Below, one piece after another: positions 34,642 through 45,810 of a DNA stretch of 64,000 nt (within the stretch, counting starts at the first letter, position 1; every line of letters starts with the position of its first letter). Source of the DNA: Adiantum capillus-veneris. Taxonomy: Eukaryota > Streptophyta > Polypodiopsida > Polypodiales > Pteridaceae. The stretch lies in NCBI GenBank assembly GCA_014529385.2, contig CM043953.1:108382549-108446548 (forward strand), given 5' to 3'. Made by a program: the position numbers and the translations under genes. The notes below the pieces were generated by a model that was not told where the DNA came from, ran no database searches, and was given only the letters and a program-made list of their open reading frames with translations.

Positions 34642-35421
34642 GGCGACACAGTGCGGTGCAAGGAGTAGTTAGAAAAAATATCTGAGATTGAGAGCACTCG
34701 CAAAGTGTAATTAGCCTTGCTAATTCTGTCAAAATCGATAGTATCCCGATGGAAATCCATTCAAATTGTCCGCCGTATAGGGAAATTCCGCAATTTCTTG
34801 GTAGCCGAATCAATTATACTTGCAATCGTTAATTGATTTTGAAAGGTAATTGTACTTTGAACTCCCGTCGGAATCGTTTTCTTAAATCTTTGAGTTTCTA
34901 CTGATAATGCGCAGACAATTTGGTGCTCGATGTTTGTGCCGGTCGTGTCGAGATGCCGCACCTCTCCGGGCCTTTCCGAATCCGCACACGAGGAAGGGGG
35001 TGGGGTACCCCACTGTGGATACCGCCCCTTGTTGTTGAAAATAGGGTGTGGCCACTAATCCCCAAGGGGGTTGGGCGCCCGTGTAGTGGGAAATAAACTT
35101 CACACAATGGCTATGGCCGCTAAGAGCAGCGCGCGAGCAAGGAAATCCGCCATGGCGCCCACTGAGGTGAGCTAGAGGCCTTCGGCCCAAGGTCGTGAAT
35201 TGCTCCCCCGCCCGGTGGGGCGGTTTTGACGCAGGTCCGCCTCGGCGGGTCCTCCTTGCAAGGGGGGTTGCCCACGGACTGCTTGCCTTGTCGTCCTCCT
35301 CATAGGAGAGGTGTTCCACGACTTGGTGACCCCGACATGCAACTTGCTCATGCAAGGTTGTGTGGCTCTCCTCCTCCACAGCTGTGCCTTTTCCAAAAAA
35401 GAACCAAGCTCTTGATACGAA
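34642..35421 (-). other. Chromovirus L 5' leader and primer-binding site
   Basis: An untranslated leader of about 780 bases lies between the 5' LTR and gag. Next to the LTR the minus strand reads TTCGTATCAAGAGCTTGG, resembling initiator-Met type sites (TGGTATCAGAGC) with changes. Several frames in the GC-rich part (34882-35463) have no motif and are taken as leader sequence. Confidence 0.65.
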
Positions 35422-35574
35422 TGCTAGACAAGGGGAACTAGAACCTAGGAGTCCACCACCCAACTACCCACTATATAGCATAGCCCCTGGCCCTTTTCCC
35501 TAGTTGGACCCCCTTTCCACACTGCCTAGCCCGGCCCTGCCCTTGTCTAGTCCGGCTTTGCCGATGTCCTTACA
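35422..35574 (-). repeat. 5' LTR of chromovirus L (153 bp)
   Basis: TGCTAGACAAGG to GATGTCCTTACA, flanked by AGAGG. It differs from the 3' LTR mainly by substitutions and a short diverged patch. Confidence 0.93.
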
Positions 35575-36002
35575 AGAGGCGCAAGCAAGTGGTTCTCATG
35601 TGCTAAAGGGAGAGAGAGTATTGAGGTGTCATCACCCTATTCAATGTACTAAAATGGGTGTCAAAAGGGGTCCCAATTCAAAAAAGAGGCTCCCTAGAGC
35701 TGCAGAAGTAAAAAACCCACCTTTTTTTGTTTTTTGTTTTTGCAAGAAGAACTCCTTATAAGAGGGATTTTTGAAAAAAAGTGAAGGGCTTTTTTGCCAA
35801 GGAGTCTTTTGGAGCATGTGAAGAAGAGAATTACTATGTGTAAGCCATCATGGCTTTGTAAGATTTTGCAAGGAGAAGTTTTCCATTCCCCCCTTCCTGG
35901 TGTCGATTCCTTGCTCCCCCTCCTTTCTTTTGCTAGTGTGCTTCACTTTTGTTGCCGATGTCAGTGTGGTTGAGTGCAACCCCAAACCGAGGGCTGTGCA
36001 TG

Positions 36003-36007
<5 letters not shown>

Positions 36008-36071
<64 letters not shown>
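36008..36071. repeat. (GA)n microsatellite in LTR C
   Basis: About 32 GA units at the same LTR position as the array at 15296-15399. Confidence 0.95.
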
Positions 36072-36073
<2 letters not shown>

Positions 36074-36291
36074 TTGTGTGTGATTACTATGTGGAATAGA
36101 GGTTGTGTGGGTGTGGATGTGCTGGAGCTTTCGAGAAGTGTTTATGGTACAATGAGATGGGTGTGTGCAGGTGAGATTGTGTGGATTTTGAAGGTGAATC
36201 CTAGTGGATTGGGGTGCTATGTATATCTTGGACTATAGAGAGGCATTTTGTTGTGTTTCTGGTGTGTTCTCCTTTCTCTCTTTCCAACATA

Positions 36292-38465
36292 AGCTGGCAG
36301 TAAAAGTTACTAAGAATTTGGCCAAGAAGCTGCTAGAACAACCAAATTGTTTTGAGGCTCACACAATTGAAAAGTTACTACCCCAGTCTTCAAAGGGCAG
36401 AAAAACCAGAATGAGAAGGAAACATCTATACCAAGTGAGTCCATTATTGTTGTGGTACAGAGTCTAGAAAATGAGGTACAATAAGTCAGATCAGACTTGG
36501 CTCAAGCTGGAGCCACTAGTCTGATTAAGGATCCATCGGAGAATCCATCTCAGAGCTAGCTACTAGTAGCAAGACAAGAAGAACCAGTGGAATACAACTT
36601 TGAAGATAGTCAGGAGGAAAAATCTTCTATTTCAAATAATAGATTTGATAATGCATAGGATGAGATATATGTTAAGGTCTGCAAGAGGATACATAAGTTA
36701 ACGGTCAAACTTGATGACAACAAGCAAACATGACTAACAACTGCAAAATTCATCAGGCAGAAGAGAAAAGTGTAGGTTGAAGCTAGAGTAGTGGACCTAG
36801 AAGCTATCTGAAACGATGAGGTTCTAGTTATTCAGGTGGACTACAAGCTAAGAAAGAAATGGGAACCATTGTCAGGCATTATACTGGATGGTGGTGTTGA
36901 TGTGAATATTCAGAGGAAACATCTCAATCAAAAGTTGGGAATCACGAACTTAATACCACCACCATTCAGAGTAAGGATGGTTGACTAGAGGGTGGTTTTG
37001 GCTATTGGATTACTGGAAATATGTAAATCAAAGTGGTCAAGGAGAAATTTAAAACCAGATTCTTAGTATTGGATGTGCAAGGAGCATATGGAACGCTTTT
37101 AGGTAGACCTTGGATTAGAACTACTAGTGCTAAACATGATTATGCAAACTAGATAAGGACTATTCAAGGGGCCACTAGAAGGATTTAGATAAGGACTAAC
37201 AACACGAGAAGCTAGAAAAAATCTTCGATGCCCAAAGGATTATGTAAGATATATGGGACAAACAAAATTGGAAAGATGCTTGCCTCCATGAACATATTTT
37301 CCTTGAAAGAGATCAATCTAAGTGTTGTGCTTATGGATAAGGAACTTGATGAGAGGCAAATAAAACAATATCCACAACAATTCACTAAAATAAATCCAAG
37401 AGAAAGATTAATTCAGATAAATGGCCAATCATCATAGCAACGAGCACATAAAAAATTAGTTTTAGACTAGTTGGAGCAACCAATTTAGCAAATTTTGAAG
37501 TAGGGAGCCCAACAATTGAAGAACTAGAGATTCAAAATGACTATTTGGAATCAAGTAATCATTTTGATGATTAGGATGTTGGCATTCAAATAGAGAAGGA
37601 AGCGGAATCAATGGCCAAATGCAAGGGAGGAGGGTCAAACTGGCTGCTTCCATATGATCAAGAGGTTGAGGAGTGGAATCTTGGCCTAGAGGAAAACCCA
37701 AGAATGATCAAAATCAACAAGCATTTGAAGTTGGAGATCAAGGAGAAGGCAAAGGCATTGTTTCACAAATATAAGGATGTATTCACATGGGAACATACAT
37801 ATATGAAAGGAGTAGATCCAGAAGTGTGCTAGCATTGGGCTCCACTCAAACTAGATGCCAGATTAGTCAGGTTACAGAGGTACATGACGAACCCCAATTA
37901 TGCAAAGAAAGCCAAGGAGGAAATATATAATCTTCTCAAACCAGGTTCACTATTGAAGTAGCAAGTAGTGACTAGTTACTTTTGATAATTGTAGTCCCAA
38001 AACAGAATGGGAAAATCAGATTATGTGTGGACTACATGAAGCTAAATGCTCAAGCAATTAAGGATCCTTTTCCATTACCTTTTACAAACATGATGCTATT
38101 GCAGGTCACAAAATGTGGGTTTCGTGGATGGATACAGTGGCTACAATCAGCTAAAGACTGCACCTGAAGATCGGGCCAAGCCACATTTATCATTGAGTGG
38201 GGAGAATTCATGTATTTGGTAATGCCATTTGGATTGTGTAATGCTCTTGCAACATTTCATAGATGTATGGTGGACATTTTTAGTGAGTTTTTGCATAGCT
38301 TCTTGGCCATATTTATAAATGACTTTACCATCTTCTCTACTGAAGAAATCATTTATTATGTCTAGAAATGGTCTTCAAGAGGTGCAGAGAAAAGAGGATC
38401 TATATGAATCCCTCCAACTCAATGTTTATGGTCTGGAAGGGACAGTGTTTGGAACACACAGTGTC
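36292..38465 (+). pseudogene. Ty3/gypsy element E fragment: gag end, protease, RT
   Basis: Broken plus-strand frames show SGIILDGGVDVNI (protease active site, D-G-G), AYGTLLGRPWI (post-protease block), then FHKYKDVFTWEH, NPNYAKKAKEEIY, GKIRLCVDYMKLNAQAIKDP, FVDGYSGYNQ, a FGL-C-NA block and FINDF in place of YxDD, with an active-site Asp changed to Asn. The order fits gypsy. The fragment starts at the right edge of LTR C and stops where Copia sequence begins at 38466. No LTR of its own was seen; it is distinct in sequence from A and F. Confidence 0.8.
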
Positions 38466-40217
38466 CAGCACTATAACAAAAAAAAAAACATTTGACAACC
38501 TTATCATCCAATTTTCTGCGTTGTGTTTGTGGCACCAAAGCATATGCCAAACAGCCAAAAACACGCATGTGCTCAATAGAAGGCTTTCTATCATGCCATG
38601 CTTCATATGGAGTAATAGACTGCAAAGCTTTTGTAGGACACCTGTTTAGTACATAAGTGGCACACATGATGGTCTTAAGCCAAAAAAAATGCGGAAAAGC
38701 TTGACTTTTGACCATACATCGTGCCATTTCCGTAAGTGACCTATTTTTCCTCTCACGACACCATTTTGTTGAGGTGTATAAGGCACTGTACATTGGTGTT
38801 TTATCCCACGACTAGCCAAAAATGCACTGAATTCATGAGACATATGCTCCCCCCTCTATCAGAACGAAGGGTGCCCATAGTACATTTCGAGACATTTTTA
38901 GCCATAGCCAGAAATTGTTTGAAGCACATAAAAACTTTGGATTTCAATTTAAGCGGAAATACCCATGAAATGAATGCCTGGAGTAATCATCAACAAAAGT
39001 CACGAAGTAAAGGTAATTGCCCAAGGACGGAGTTTTCATGGGCACAAACATCACAATGCACAAGGTGCAACCTGCATGTGGCCCAAATTGAACCATCCTT
39101 TGGAAACTTAGAACGTTGCATCTTACCCAAAATACAGCCTTCACAAACATGTTTGACTGGTGCTTCAAGAGGCGGCAAAGAAGCAACCATATCAGATTTT
39201 TGCAAACACAGCAAACTGGCAAAATTCAGATGACCAAAACGTGCATGCCAAAGTTTTGCATCTCAAATAGCCCCTGAATCTGCAACTGCATTTGCAAAAT
39301 TTTGTCCACACTTGTCATACAAAGAGAGCTTATATAGCCCACGACACAAAAGCCTAGATGCAATGATTTCATTACCAAAATTGAGATCATGAACTGTACA
39401 TTTGTCATCCACAAATTTGACTACAAGTCCAAGTCTAGCAAGTGCAGATATAGACAAAATATTCTTCTTGATCCCAGGTACATAAAGTGCATCAACAAGT
39501 GTGAAAAAACTGCCATTAGCAGCAGTAAGCACAATCTTTCCAACTCCCTGAACCATATAAGAGGCATTGTTGGCACAAGTGACTGAATTCCTATGAGGGA
39601 TAGACTCGAGAGAGGTGAACAATTCACGATGTGAGGTAAAGTGCTTTGTAGCACCACTGTCAAAATACCACACATGTGAATCTGCAGCAACTGACATGCA
39701 TGCATCATGGATAGCAGGATTGTAAGTGCACTCTGCACTAAAAGCCCATTCTACATCAACATCAACATTACAGTCTCCTTTTACAGTATTTGCAGTGGAA
39801 CCACCCTCTTTCTTCTTAGCCTCTTTGGCCTTTAACTTAGGAGATTGCTTGATCAAGTGATCATTAGCTTTACAATAATGGCAATGCATCTTGTTTTTGC
39901 CCTTATCACCAGAACTGCCAGACGATGTGATGCCAGCAAAAGCATTGGGAACAAAAGTTTTGCCACTAGCAGCAGAACCATAAGAAGTAGCTGCATTGCT
40001 GTTACCACCCTTTCTTTGAGAAGCAATAAAATCCCGTTCAATTGCACGCTGTCTAGTCCCATTTTTTTTTATAGAGAACGACTCTTGCAACAGCAATGTG
40101 CATAATGCATCAAATTTGACAACTTCTGGATTTCCTTGGGTCATAAGTCTCCAAGTACTAGCAAAAGTCTGGTAAGAATCTGGTAAGGCATCAAGAACAG
40201 TCTGCACAAGGGAACTG
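38466..40217 (-). mobile_element. Copia fragment H: gag end to integrase, no LTRs
   Basis: It is homologous to 47770-49554 of the full Copia. The frame 39263-40369 gives gag end, knuckle-region CHYCKANDHLIKQ (last Cys of CCHC lost), and the protease WYFDSGATKHFT. Frames at 38944-39222 and 38419-38843 give the pre-integrase and integrase parts (PYTPQQNGV, then YEAWHDRKPSIEHMRVFGC). Both ends break inside coding sequence and no LTR or TSD was found. 49080-49130 of the full copy is missing here, so this copy has an internal deletion or the full copy an insertion. Confidence 0.9.
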
Positions 40218-40619
40218 CTATGTAAATGCGTATTTTCTTTGATTTTAATTTTTTTTTCAAATTTATTCAATAAATTTTTCTTCAAAGGTGTGTCTCCATG
40301 CATTATTTTAGAAGGCTCAAATGGGCCTCTGACTACAAAGAAATTGCATAGGGAGGACACATCTCTCAATTGATTTTGTGTCCTACCTACACGAATTCTT
40401 TGTTGTTGGATGTTTGTCTCGACATTCTAAAATCGCATATGTGTTGAGGTAAGCCTTTTAGCTTACACTCAACACATGAACAATTCCTAAAGCCAAGCAT
40501 ACTTGCATGCATCCCTGTGTACATGGATACACCCTCCTACATATGATTCCCCAACACATGCTTCTCATTCCATCATGCACACATGCTACACTTTAAAGCC
40601 ACAAGCTACATGGTGTAGC
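40218..40619. other. Unassigned flank between Copia fragment H and element K
   Basis: The minus-strand frame of H continues to 40369 without Copia homology. No motif is recognised. It ends at the first LTR of element K. Confidence 0.45.
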
Positions 40620-41028
40620 TGTTATGGATATGGGAGTTGTACATTTATTACTCAAGTGCTCATTAGGAGCTATGGTCATTTATGTCGGCCGGCCAATGTG
40701 TATTCATTCTTGAGCATTGAAGAATCATAAATAAAATACATGCAAGAGGGAAATGCTCACACTTACACAGGGGGAGATTGCACCCAATGTTATCTTATTC
40801 TTCTCTCCTCTCCTGTCTTCTCTCTCACCGTGCTGGCATAGCACTTCGCTCTAGGCGGTGCACCTGCACGTGCTTTCATGATCTATCCCGCTCCCCGTCT
40901 CCCTCTATTCACGTATAGCTTGGATTATGTGCTTGTGCGAGTCGTTAGGTATGCGGATTCACTCATTTATGGATTGTAGCATGTTATTTTTTGCATTTTG
41001 CAGGGCAATCGCGCCTTTGTTTGCAGTA
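40620..41028 (+). repeat. 5' LTR of element K
   Basis: It matches 43530-43937 along its length at about 90% by eye, including GAGATTGCACCCA, the CTATTC...GTATAGCTTGGATTATGTG block and GGATTGTAGCATGTTATTTTTTG. The TATA-like site is one base shorter than in the partner (CATAAATAAAA). Confidence 0.8.
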
Positions 41029-41804
41029 GTAGTATTAGATCTTGCAAGAATGCTCCTGGAAATGCTAGAAACATGCTCACGATGAGCGTGGTGACGAATC
41101 AAATCCCCCAGCTAAGTTTTCTTACTTTACTTAGTTTATTAGCATGATGCTTAACATGACTATTTTCTTTTTGTAGGTGCATAAAATGGTTATGTGATTC
41201 ACTTAAAATAAGATTAGCTTGATTATGAGTTTAATTAGTACAAATTAGCACGGAGCAAAGAATAAGAGAAGCTTTATCATCAAAGGAAGAATCTCTCATG
41301 ATGAGAGAGAACCTTATAAAACTGTGTGTAAAGCCTTGAAATCCAGACCTTTCACTTGAGGAGGCACCGATATTTTCATAGTAGGATTAGAAGAAGAAAT
41401 TGTAGTGTTGTTGGATTAATCTCAAGACCTAGTGCTTTTGGGTGAGCTAGAACAGACAATCATCTTCTTTCCCTGCCCATGGAACACATCTCCAAGATAA
41501 TGGTGATAATAAATAATAACAACAAGGTTTGATTGAGTTGTTGATTAGGGAAGTTATCGGCTCATCACCATATGTAGGAGCTCATCATAGTGCAACATCC
41601 CTGCTTATCAAGGTCCGCTCGTAACTCCACCATGAGCCAGTTCAACATGGCTATTGGGGATGCCAGGAACACAAGCGATTGATGTCACATCGACGGTAGT
41701 CCAACACGTAGCAATAGTTGCTTTTGACATGGACCAACAAACGGCGGCCTGCCATGCGCCCAACCTTCTCTCTCTCTCTCATGCTGTGGCAAACCGCCAG
41801 CAAA

Positions 41805-41845
<41 letters not shown>

Positions 41846-42180
41846 CACTTTTCTCCTCTACTCTCACTTAATGAGCTAGTCATGACTCCAGCTCATGTGG
41901 TCTTCTAGCCCACACAAACACATAAGCGGATCTCCCTCCCTGCAGTCAGAATCACCCTCTCACTCTCTCTTTCTTCCTACCACCACCAACCAAATGATCT
42001 CCTTCTTTGACAGCCAGTTTCTCACTATGCAGGCCCTCGTTAATTACGTGCTGTAGTATATCTCTCTCTCCCTCACACACACATTCTCAACCAGTGCATG
42101 GCTGCACCGTAAAACACCCCATTTCCGCCCACACACACACACATAAAATACCTTTCTCTCTCTCCTCTGCACCTCAATCA
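41029..42180. other. Element K interior, left part: no gene recognised
   Basis: It contains the decayed primer-site-like sequence and CT runs (41815-41840, 42060-42070, 42150-42175). Short plus-strand frames such as the one starting at 42180 have a plausible CT-rich leader but no known motif. Confidence 0.45.
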
Positions 42181-42244
42181 TGGCTGCCTCTCAGTCTTAC
42201 TTCCCCTCTATCTTTCGTTTCCAGTGGCCATGCAACTACCACCC

Positions 42245-43025
42245 CTACCCCACCTTTTTGGCCTTTGCTTCCCGAAGCACACCACCCGAACCTCTGCAAC
42301 TAACGTCCACTAGAGAAATCGTGCACTCAAGCAACCTGGTGATTGCCAAATTGAAAGCCTGTTTCATCTCTACTTCAGTAACATATTTCACCCCTCCCAA
42401 CACCTCATAGCAAAGGCATTTGACCAAGCTGCAAACACCAGGAGATAGAGCTTCCTCATTAGAGTTGAAGTCGTTAACAAACTACCCAAACACAGGGTAC
42501 ATTAAGGTGAGCGGAAGCGGTGGCTGTGCAGTAGTTGGAAAGTTGCAAAGAAATATGGGCTTGTTCTCCCCATGCGCCGTCTGAATGTAGAGCAGTCCCT
42601 CTTTCTCCACAGCTGAAGGTGGCCCCAGTTCCATAATTTGTTCCAAGTAGGCTTTATCGGTGAATTTTGGAAGGGAGGATTGGTTTGTAGATTGCAATTG
42701 ACTTTTAAACTTGTCAATCTGGGAACTTGTTCTCTGTATATCATCACTTAACATTGACAACTCAGTGTTCAATTGTTCTAGCTCTGTTGTGACCTTATCC
42801 CGGGTGTGTACCATAGATCCCGCTTATACCTTGCGGCAATTTGATTGGAAAGCCCATGTCAAGGATCCTTTGCAGATTTTTGTGCTGCTTCTCTCCATGG
42901 ATAGCGTTTTTGTAAATCCTTCAAGTGTTCTTCCAAAACAATGAGTTTCTGGCGTGCCTCTTCCACTTTCCCCTCCTCCACAAGCCTCCACTTCCTTGCA
43001 GACGCGCACGCCGATGCCATCATGT
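42245..43025 (-). pseudogene. Coiled-coil coding fragment inside element K, unrecognised
   Basis: The minus strand holds a coding signal in several frames. From about 43020 one frame reads KWRLVEEGKVEEARQKLIVL and LKDLQKRYPWREAAQK; after a shift, 42814-42482 reads TTELEQLNTELSMLSDDIQ, then LEQIMELGPPSAVEKEGLLY and ending LTLMYPVFG; 42427-42245 continues with CYEVLGGVKYVTEVEMKQAF. The first part is strongly heptad-like, the second compact and mixed, unlike gag or pol. It resembles a piece of a normal cellular protein captured by the element, with stops and frameshifts. I cannot name the family. Confidence 0.5.
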
Positions 43026-43529
43026 TTATGGCTTAGACTACTAAGTGGCACTTGTGCTAGGCACTGCAAGGAAACAACATCTGGCAACCCATGAATTAAA
43101 GCTACCATTTATTCAAGTGAAGGAGTGTACGGTTTCAAAGCCACATCCTCCAATAGACTTGTCTACAAGCACATGCAACCCAAATCTCTTGGCTTCCAAA
43201 AAGACACCCAAAACTCCATCACCAAACCCTGCAGATACATAGATAAAACACAATTTGCACTAGTTGTGCAGGTTTGCAAGCCCGATGAGTCACAGATGCA
43301 AGCCTCCTAGGTTGTAGGTGCATAGTAGCATTCTGCTGGACAAAACGTCGTTTGCAAGCCTCGCACGTGCCCATTAATTTTTGAAGCCTCGCAGGTGCGC
43401 AACAGTAATGGGCACCTGAGTTTTCTCTGATATGAATATGCAGGGTACCTATCGTCTTGTATCTCACACTCGACTCCACCACTTATGTTTCTCGCAACTG
43501 AGGGCAATTGCTTTTTCAACCCTGGAGTA

Positions 43530-43937
43530 TGTTATGGATATGGGAGTTGTACATTTATTACTCAAGTGCTCATTTAGGAGCTATGGTCATTTATGTCTGC
43601 CGGCCAATGTATATTCATTTTTGAGCATTGAAGAATCTATAAATGAAATATGTGCAAGAGGGAAATGCTCACTCTTGCACGGGGGGAGATTGCACCCAGC
43701 GTCATCTTATTCTTCTCTCCTCTCCTCTCTTCTCTCTTGCCGTGACATAGCACTCCGCTCTAGGGGGTGCACCTGCACGTGCTCTCACGCTCTATCTCGC
43801 TCCTTGTCTCCCTCTATTCCCGTATAGCTTGGATTATGTGCGTGTGCGAGTCATCAGGTATGCGGATTCGCTCGTTTATGGATTGTAGCATGTTATTTTT
43901 TGTATTTTGTAGGGCAGCCGTGCCTCCGTTTGCAATA
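43530..43937 (+). repeat. 3' LTR of element K
   Basis: Begins TGTTATGGATATGGG; contains CTATAAATG at about 43630, a likely TATA box, followed by the region shared with the 5' LTR. GTAGC follows. Confidence 0.8.
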
Positions 43938-43942
43938 GTAGC

Positions 43943-44264
43943 CCACATGCTACTTGCCTCCATTTCACTTGTGGTGCATATCCCTCTTGCCTTAATTTCC
44001 ACTTTACACCATTGAGCATATATAAAGCCACCATGCTTAACTTGTAATTTTTTTCTCTCATTGTAATCATTCTAGCAAGTCCATTTCCATTTCATTGAGT
44101 ACATTCTCTCTAATCTATTTGCTCCTAATTTGTTATGAAGCTCTCACTATGATGAATGAATGCCTTGTTGGTCTATCCACCATAGACATTACATGTGATA
44201 TCAAAACTTGCAAGTAATAAGTATCTCCTAATTACATTAGTTAGATCCCTATGCTAGATTGAGT

Positions 44265-44298
<34 letters not shown>

Positions 44299-45040
44299 AG
44301 CACCAAATCAATTTATCACTCTTTAGGAGTAGGCTAATTAATCTCAAGCCTAGTTATCCCTATCCTTGGATTTGGGTATGTCTACATGGCCCCTTCCTTA
44401 ACCAAGTGATTAGAGCTAATTGGAATCAAGCATTAGAATGTGTGCAATTTTATTTCTTTAATAAGCCTTGCTTGAATGTATGTGATTGACTTCTTGCTCT
44501 TCCCGCTTTCTTTAAGGTATGTTTCCTCACTTGATACCATGGATTGAACTTTGAAATGTATGTGTGTGAATATAGGTTTCCATGACATTCCGTTTGCACT
44601 AATTTATGCTCTATTTGGCCCAAGCATTGTGAAATGGCATCTTGTTTAAATTTTCCATGTTTTGTGTTTGATTTTCCCTTTTTTTTTTGCTTTAATTGCT
44701 TTCAATTAATTGTATGTGTGCATACCCTTTTGCCTGTGTGTGAATATTTGTGGCCTAGAGGTCAAAAGATTTTTGTTTGAATTGCTTTTGATTAATTATG
44801 TGTGTGTGTATTTGTTTTGCCTAGAGGACAAAAGAGGAGGTGCTCATGGGACCCACACCCTCATAACAAAGCATTAAAAAAAAAGATTTTTTGAAAGCGT
44901 GCTCGTCTTCACCCTGGCCATTACCTGAGCCTACCCAAAATCCCACCTTGCCTCCCACCGCTGAACCTACCATATGCAGCACTACCTCATCACCCCTTAA
45001 CTTGCATGTGCCTTGACTAGGGGCACCTCAACATTTCTAC
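43943..45040. other. No gene recognised
   Basis: AT-rich sequence with one CT run (about 44263-44298). Short frames show no motif. From about 44890 the plus strand becomes proline- and threonine-rich, possibly the start of the gag piece that follows. Confidence 0.45.
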
Positions 45041-45275
45041 AAACTGTAGCTCATATTTCGATTCAATAAGTATGATGGCAAGATGGATGTTTTTGTGATT
45101 TATTATTGTTGCATAAATTTAATGCTTACTTTGTGACTACTAACAAGAAGAACAATAGCAGTAAAGTTTTGATAGCCGCCATGTATTTGTCAATTTTCTA
45201 AAAGGCAACCGATGTTCAAGATGACATTCTTTAAAGGTACAAAGTCGAGGGTAGCAAATCTAAGCACCACTCCTC
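45041..45275 (+). pseudogene. Possible gypsy gag fragment, plus strand
   Basis: Frames read FNKYDGKMDVFVI and, after a shift, AYFVTTNKKNNSSKVLIAAMYLS, resembling the start of a retrotransposon gag domain (F-x-G-x-x-D...W...L...YF). Only this piece is visible and it is shifted once. It lies at the far edge of LTR B. Confidence 0.4.
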
Positions 45276-45334
45276 TCAGAAACACTTTCACAAAATGACA
45301 CACTTTCCAAAACACACGCCTTCAATTGCACACC

Positions 45335-45339
<5 letters not shown>

Positions 45340-45381
<42 letters not shown>
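45340..45381. repeat. (CA)n microsatellite
   Basis: About 20 CA units near the end of LTR B. Histidine-threonine frames here are artefacts. Confidence 0.95.
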
Positions 45382-45385
<4 letters not shown>

Positions 45386-45450
45386 CTCGAGGAATCAACA
45401 CCCGTGCATCACTCGCACTGCTTCAATCATACACACCACCAACATGCAAC

Positions 45451-45453
<3 letters not shown>

Positions 45454-45508
<55 letters not shown>
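45454..45508. repeat. (CT)n microsatellite in LTR B
   Basis: About 27 CT units, equal to GA in LTR orientation and at the same place as the arrays in LTRs A and C. Confidence 0.95.
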
Positions 45509-45511
<3 letters not shown>

Positions 45512-45564
45512 CAAGAAGTGGTATGGGGGAACATACACACATGCCGACAACCAACACTAAAGAG

Positions 45565-45569
45565 CAAAA
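45565..45569. other. Left target-site duplication CAAAA of the Copia
   Basis: CAAAA also occurs at 50660-50664 directly after the other LTR. Five bases is the usual Copia duplication length. Confidence 0.92.
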
Positions 45570-45796
45570 TGTTGGAATTAGGGTTGCAGAGAAACACACA
45601 CAGCTTGGAGAAGACGAAGGAAGCTAAAGGCACACGATAGAGAGTGTGTTACTTAGTGTGCAATGGAAAGATAGATAGCCCTAGAGTGATGGCCGTATAT
45701 ACAATGCACGGGGGAAAAAACCTCCTAAAGAGGGAAAAAATGCCCCGACGGTCCTAGTGTGTTCACACACATCACTACCACATGTATATGGTAACA
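45570..45796 (-). repeat. 3' LTR of the Copia (227 bp)
   Basis: TGTTGGAATTAGGG to TATGGTAACA in plus coordinates, with TG...CA ends. GTGATGGCCGTATATACAATG in its middle contains a TATATA site. Confidence 0.96.
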
Positions 45797-45810
45797 AATC
45801 CCCCCTGGAG
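45797..45810 (-). other. Polypurine tract of the Copia
   Basis: The minus strand reads CTCCAGGGGGGATT directly before the LTR start, as expected for plus-strand priming. Confidence 0.85.

Larger units (their letters stand above)
29575..35574 (-). mobile_element. Chromovirus L, full-length but coding-dead
   Basis: A 6.0-kb minus-strand Ty3/gypsy element with short LTRs (151 and 153 bp), polypurine tract, primer-binding site, gag, zinc knuckle, protease, RT, RNase H, integrase and a C-terminal chromodomain. Both LTRs start TG and end CA and a 5-base TSD (AGAGG) flanks it. The LTRs differ at roughly a dozen sites, so it is older than the Copia at 45570. Frameshifts and stops occur in gag, RT, RNase H and integrase, and the protease active site is changed. 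It inserted into LTR C. Confidence 0.95.
28326..36286 (+). mobile_element. LTR C of the A family, split by chromovirus L
   Basis: 28326-29574 plus 35575-36286 form one plus-orientation LTR of the Tat-like family, about 1.95 kb, matching LTR A from GTTGGTTGATG to ...TTTCCA. ACATA occurs directly before (28321-28325) and after (36287-36291), a possible 5-base target duplication that would make C a solo LTR. No gag or primer-binding site of the family follows, which supports that reading. The start lacks TG under this TSD, so the left boundary is uncertain by a few bases. Confidence 0.7.
40620..43937 (+). mobile_element. Non-autonomous LTR element K
   Basis: Two direct repeats of about 409 bp (40620-41028 and 43530-43937), both starting TGTTATGGATATGGG, flank 2.5 kb without RT, integrase or gag motifs. 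GTAGC occurs just before the first (40615-40619) and just after the second (43938-43942), a 5-base TSD. After the first LTR, TAGTATTAGATCTTG resembles the initiator-Met primer site with G-to-A and C-to-T changes. The LTRs end in TA rather than CA under this reading. Orientation is inferred from the primer site. The interior carries an antisense coiled-coil coding fragment. Confidence 0.75.

Noticed and set aside
34882..35463. 193-codon minus-strand frame in the chromovirus leader
   Set aside because: GC-rich leader with several overlapping open frames and no domain; it ends upstream of the gag ATG and does not join gag.
42180..42410. 76-codon plus-strand frame with CT-rich leader in element K
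   Set aside because: It overlaps the minus-strand coding-like signal, has no motif, and the leader is ordinary CT-rich sequence; the antisense reading is better supported.
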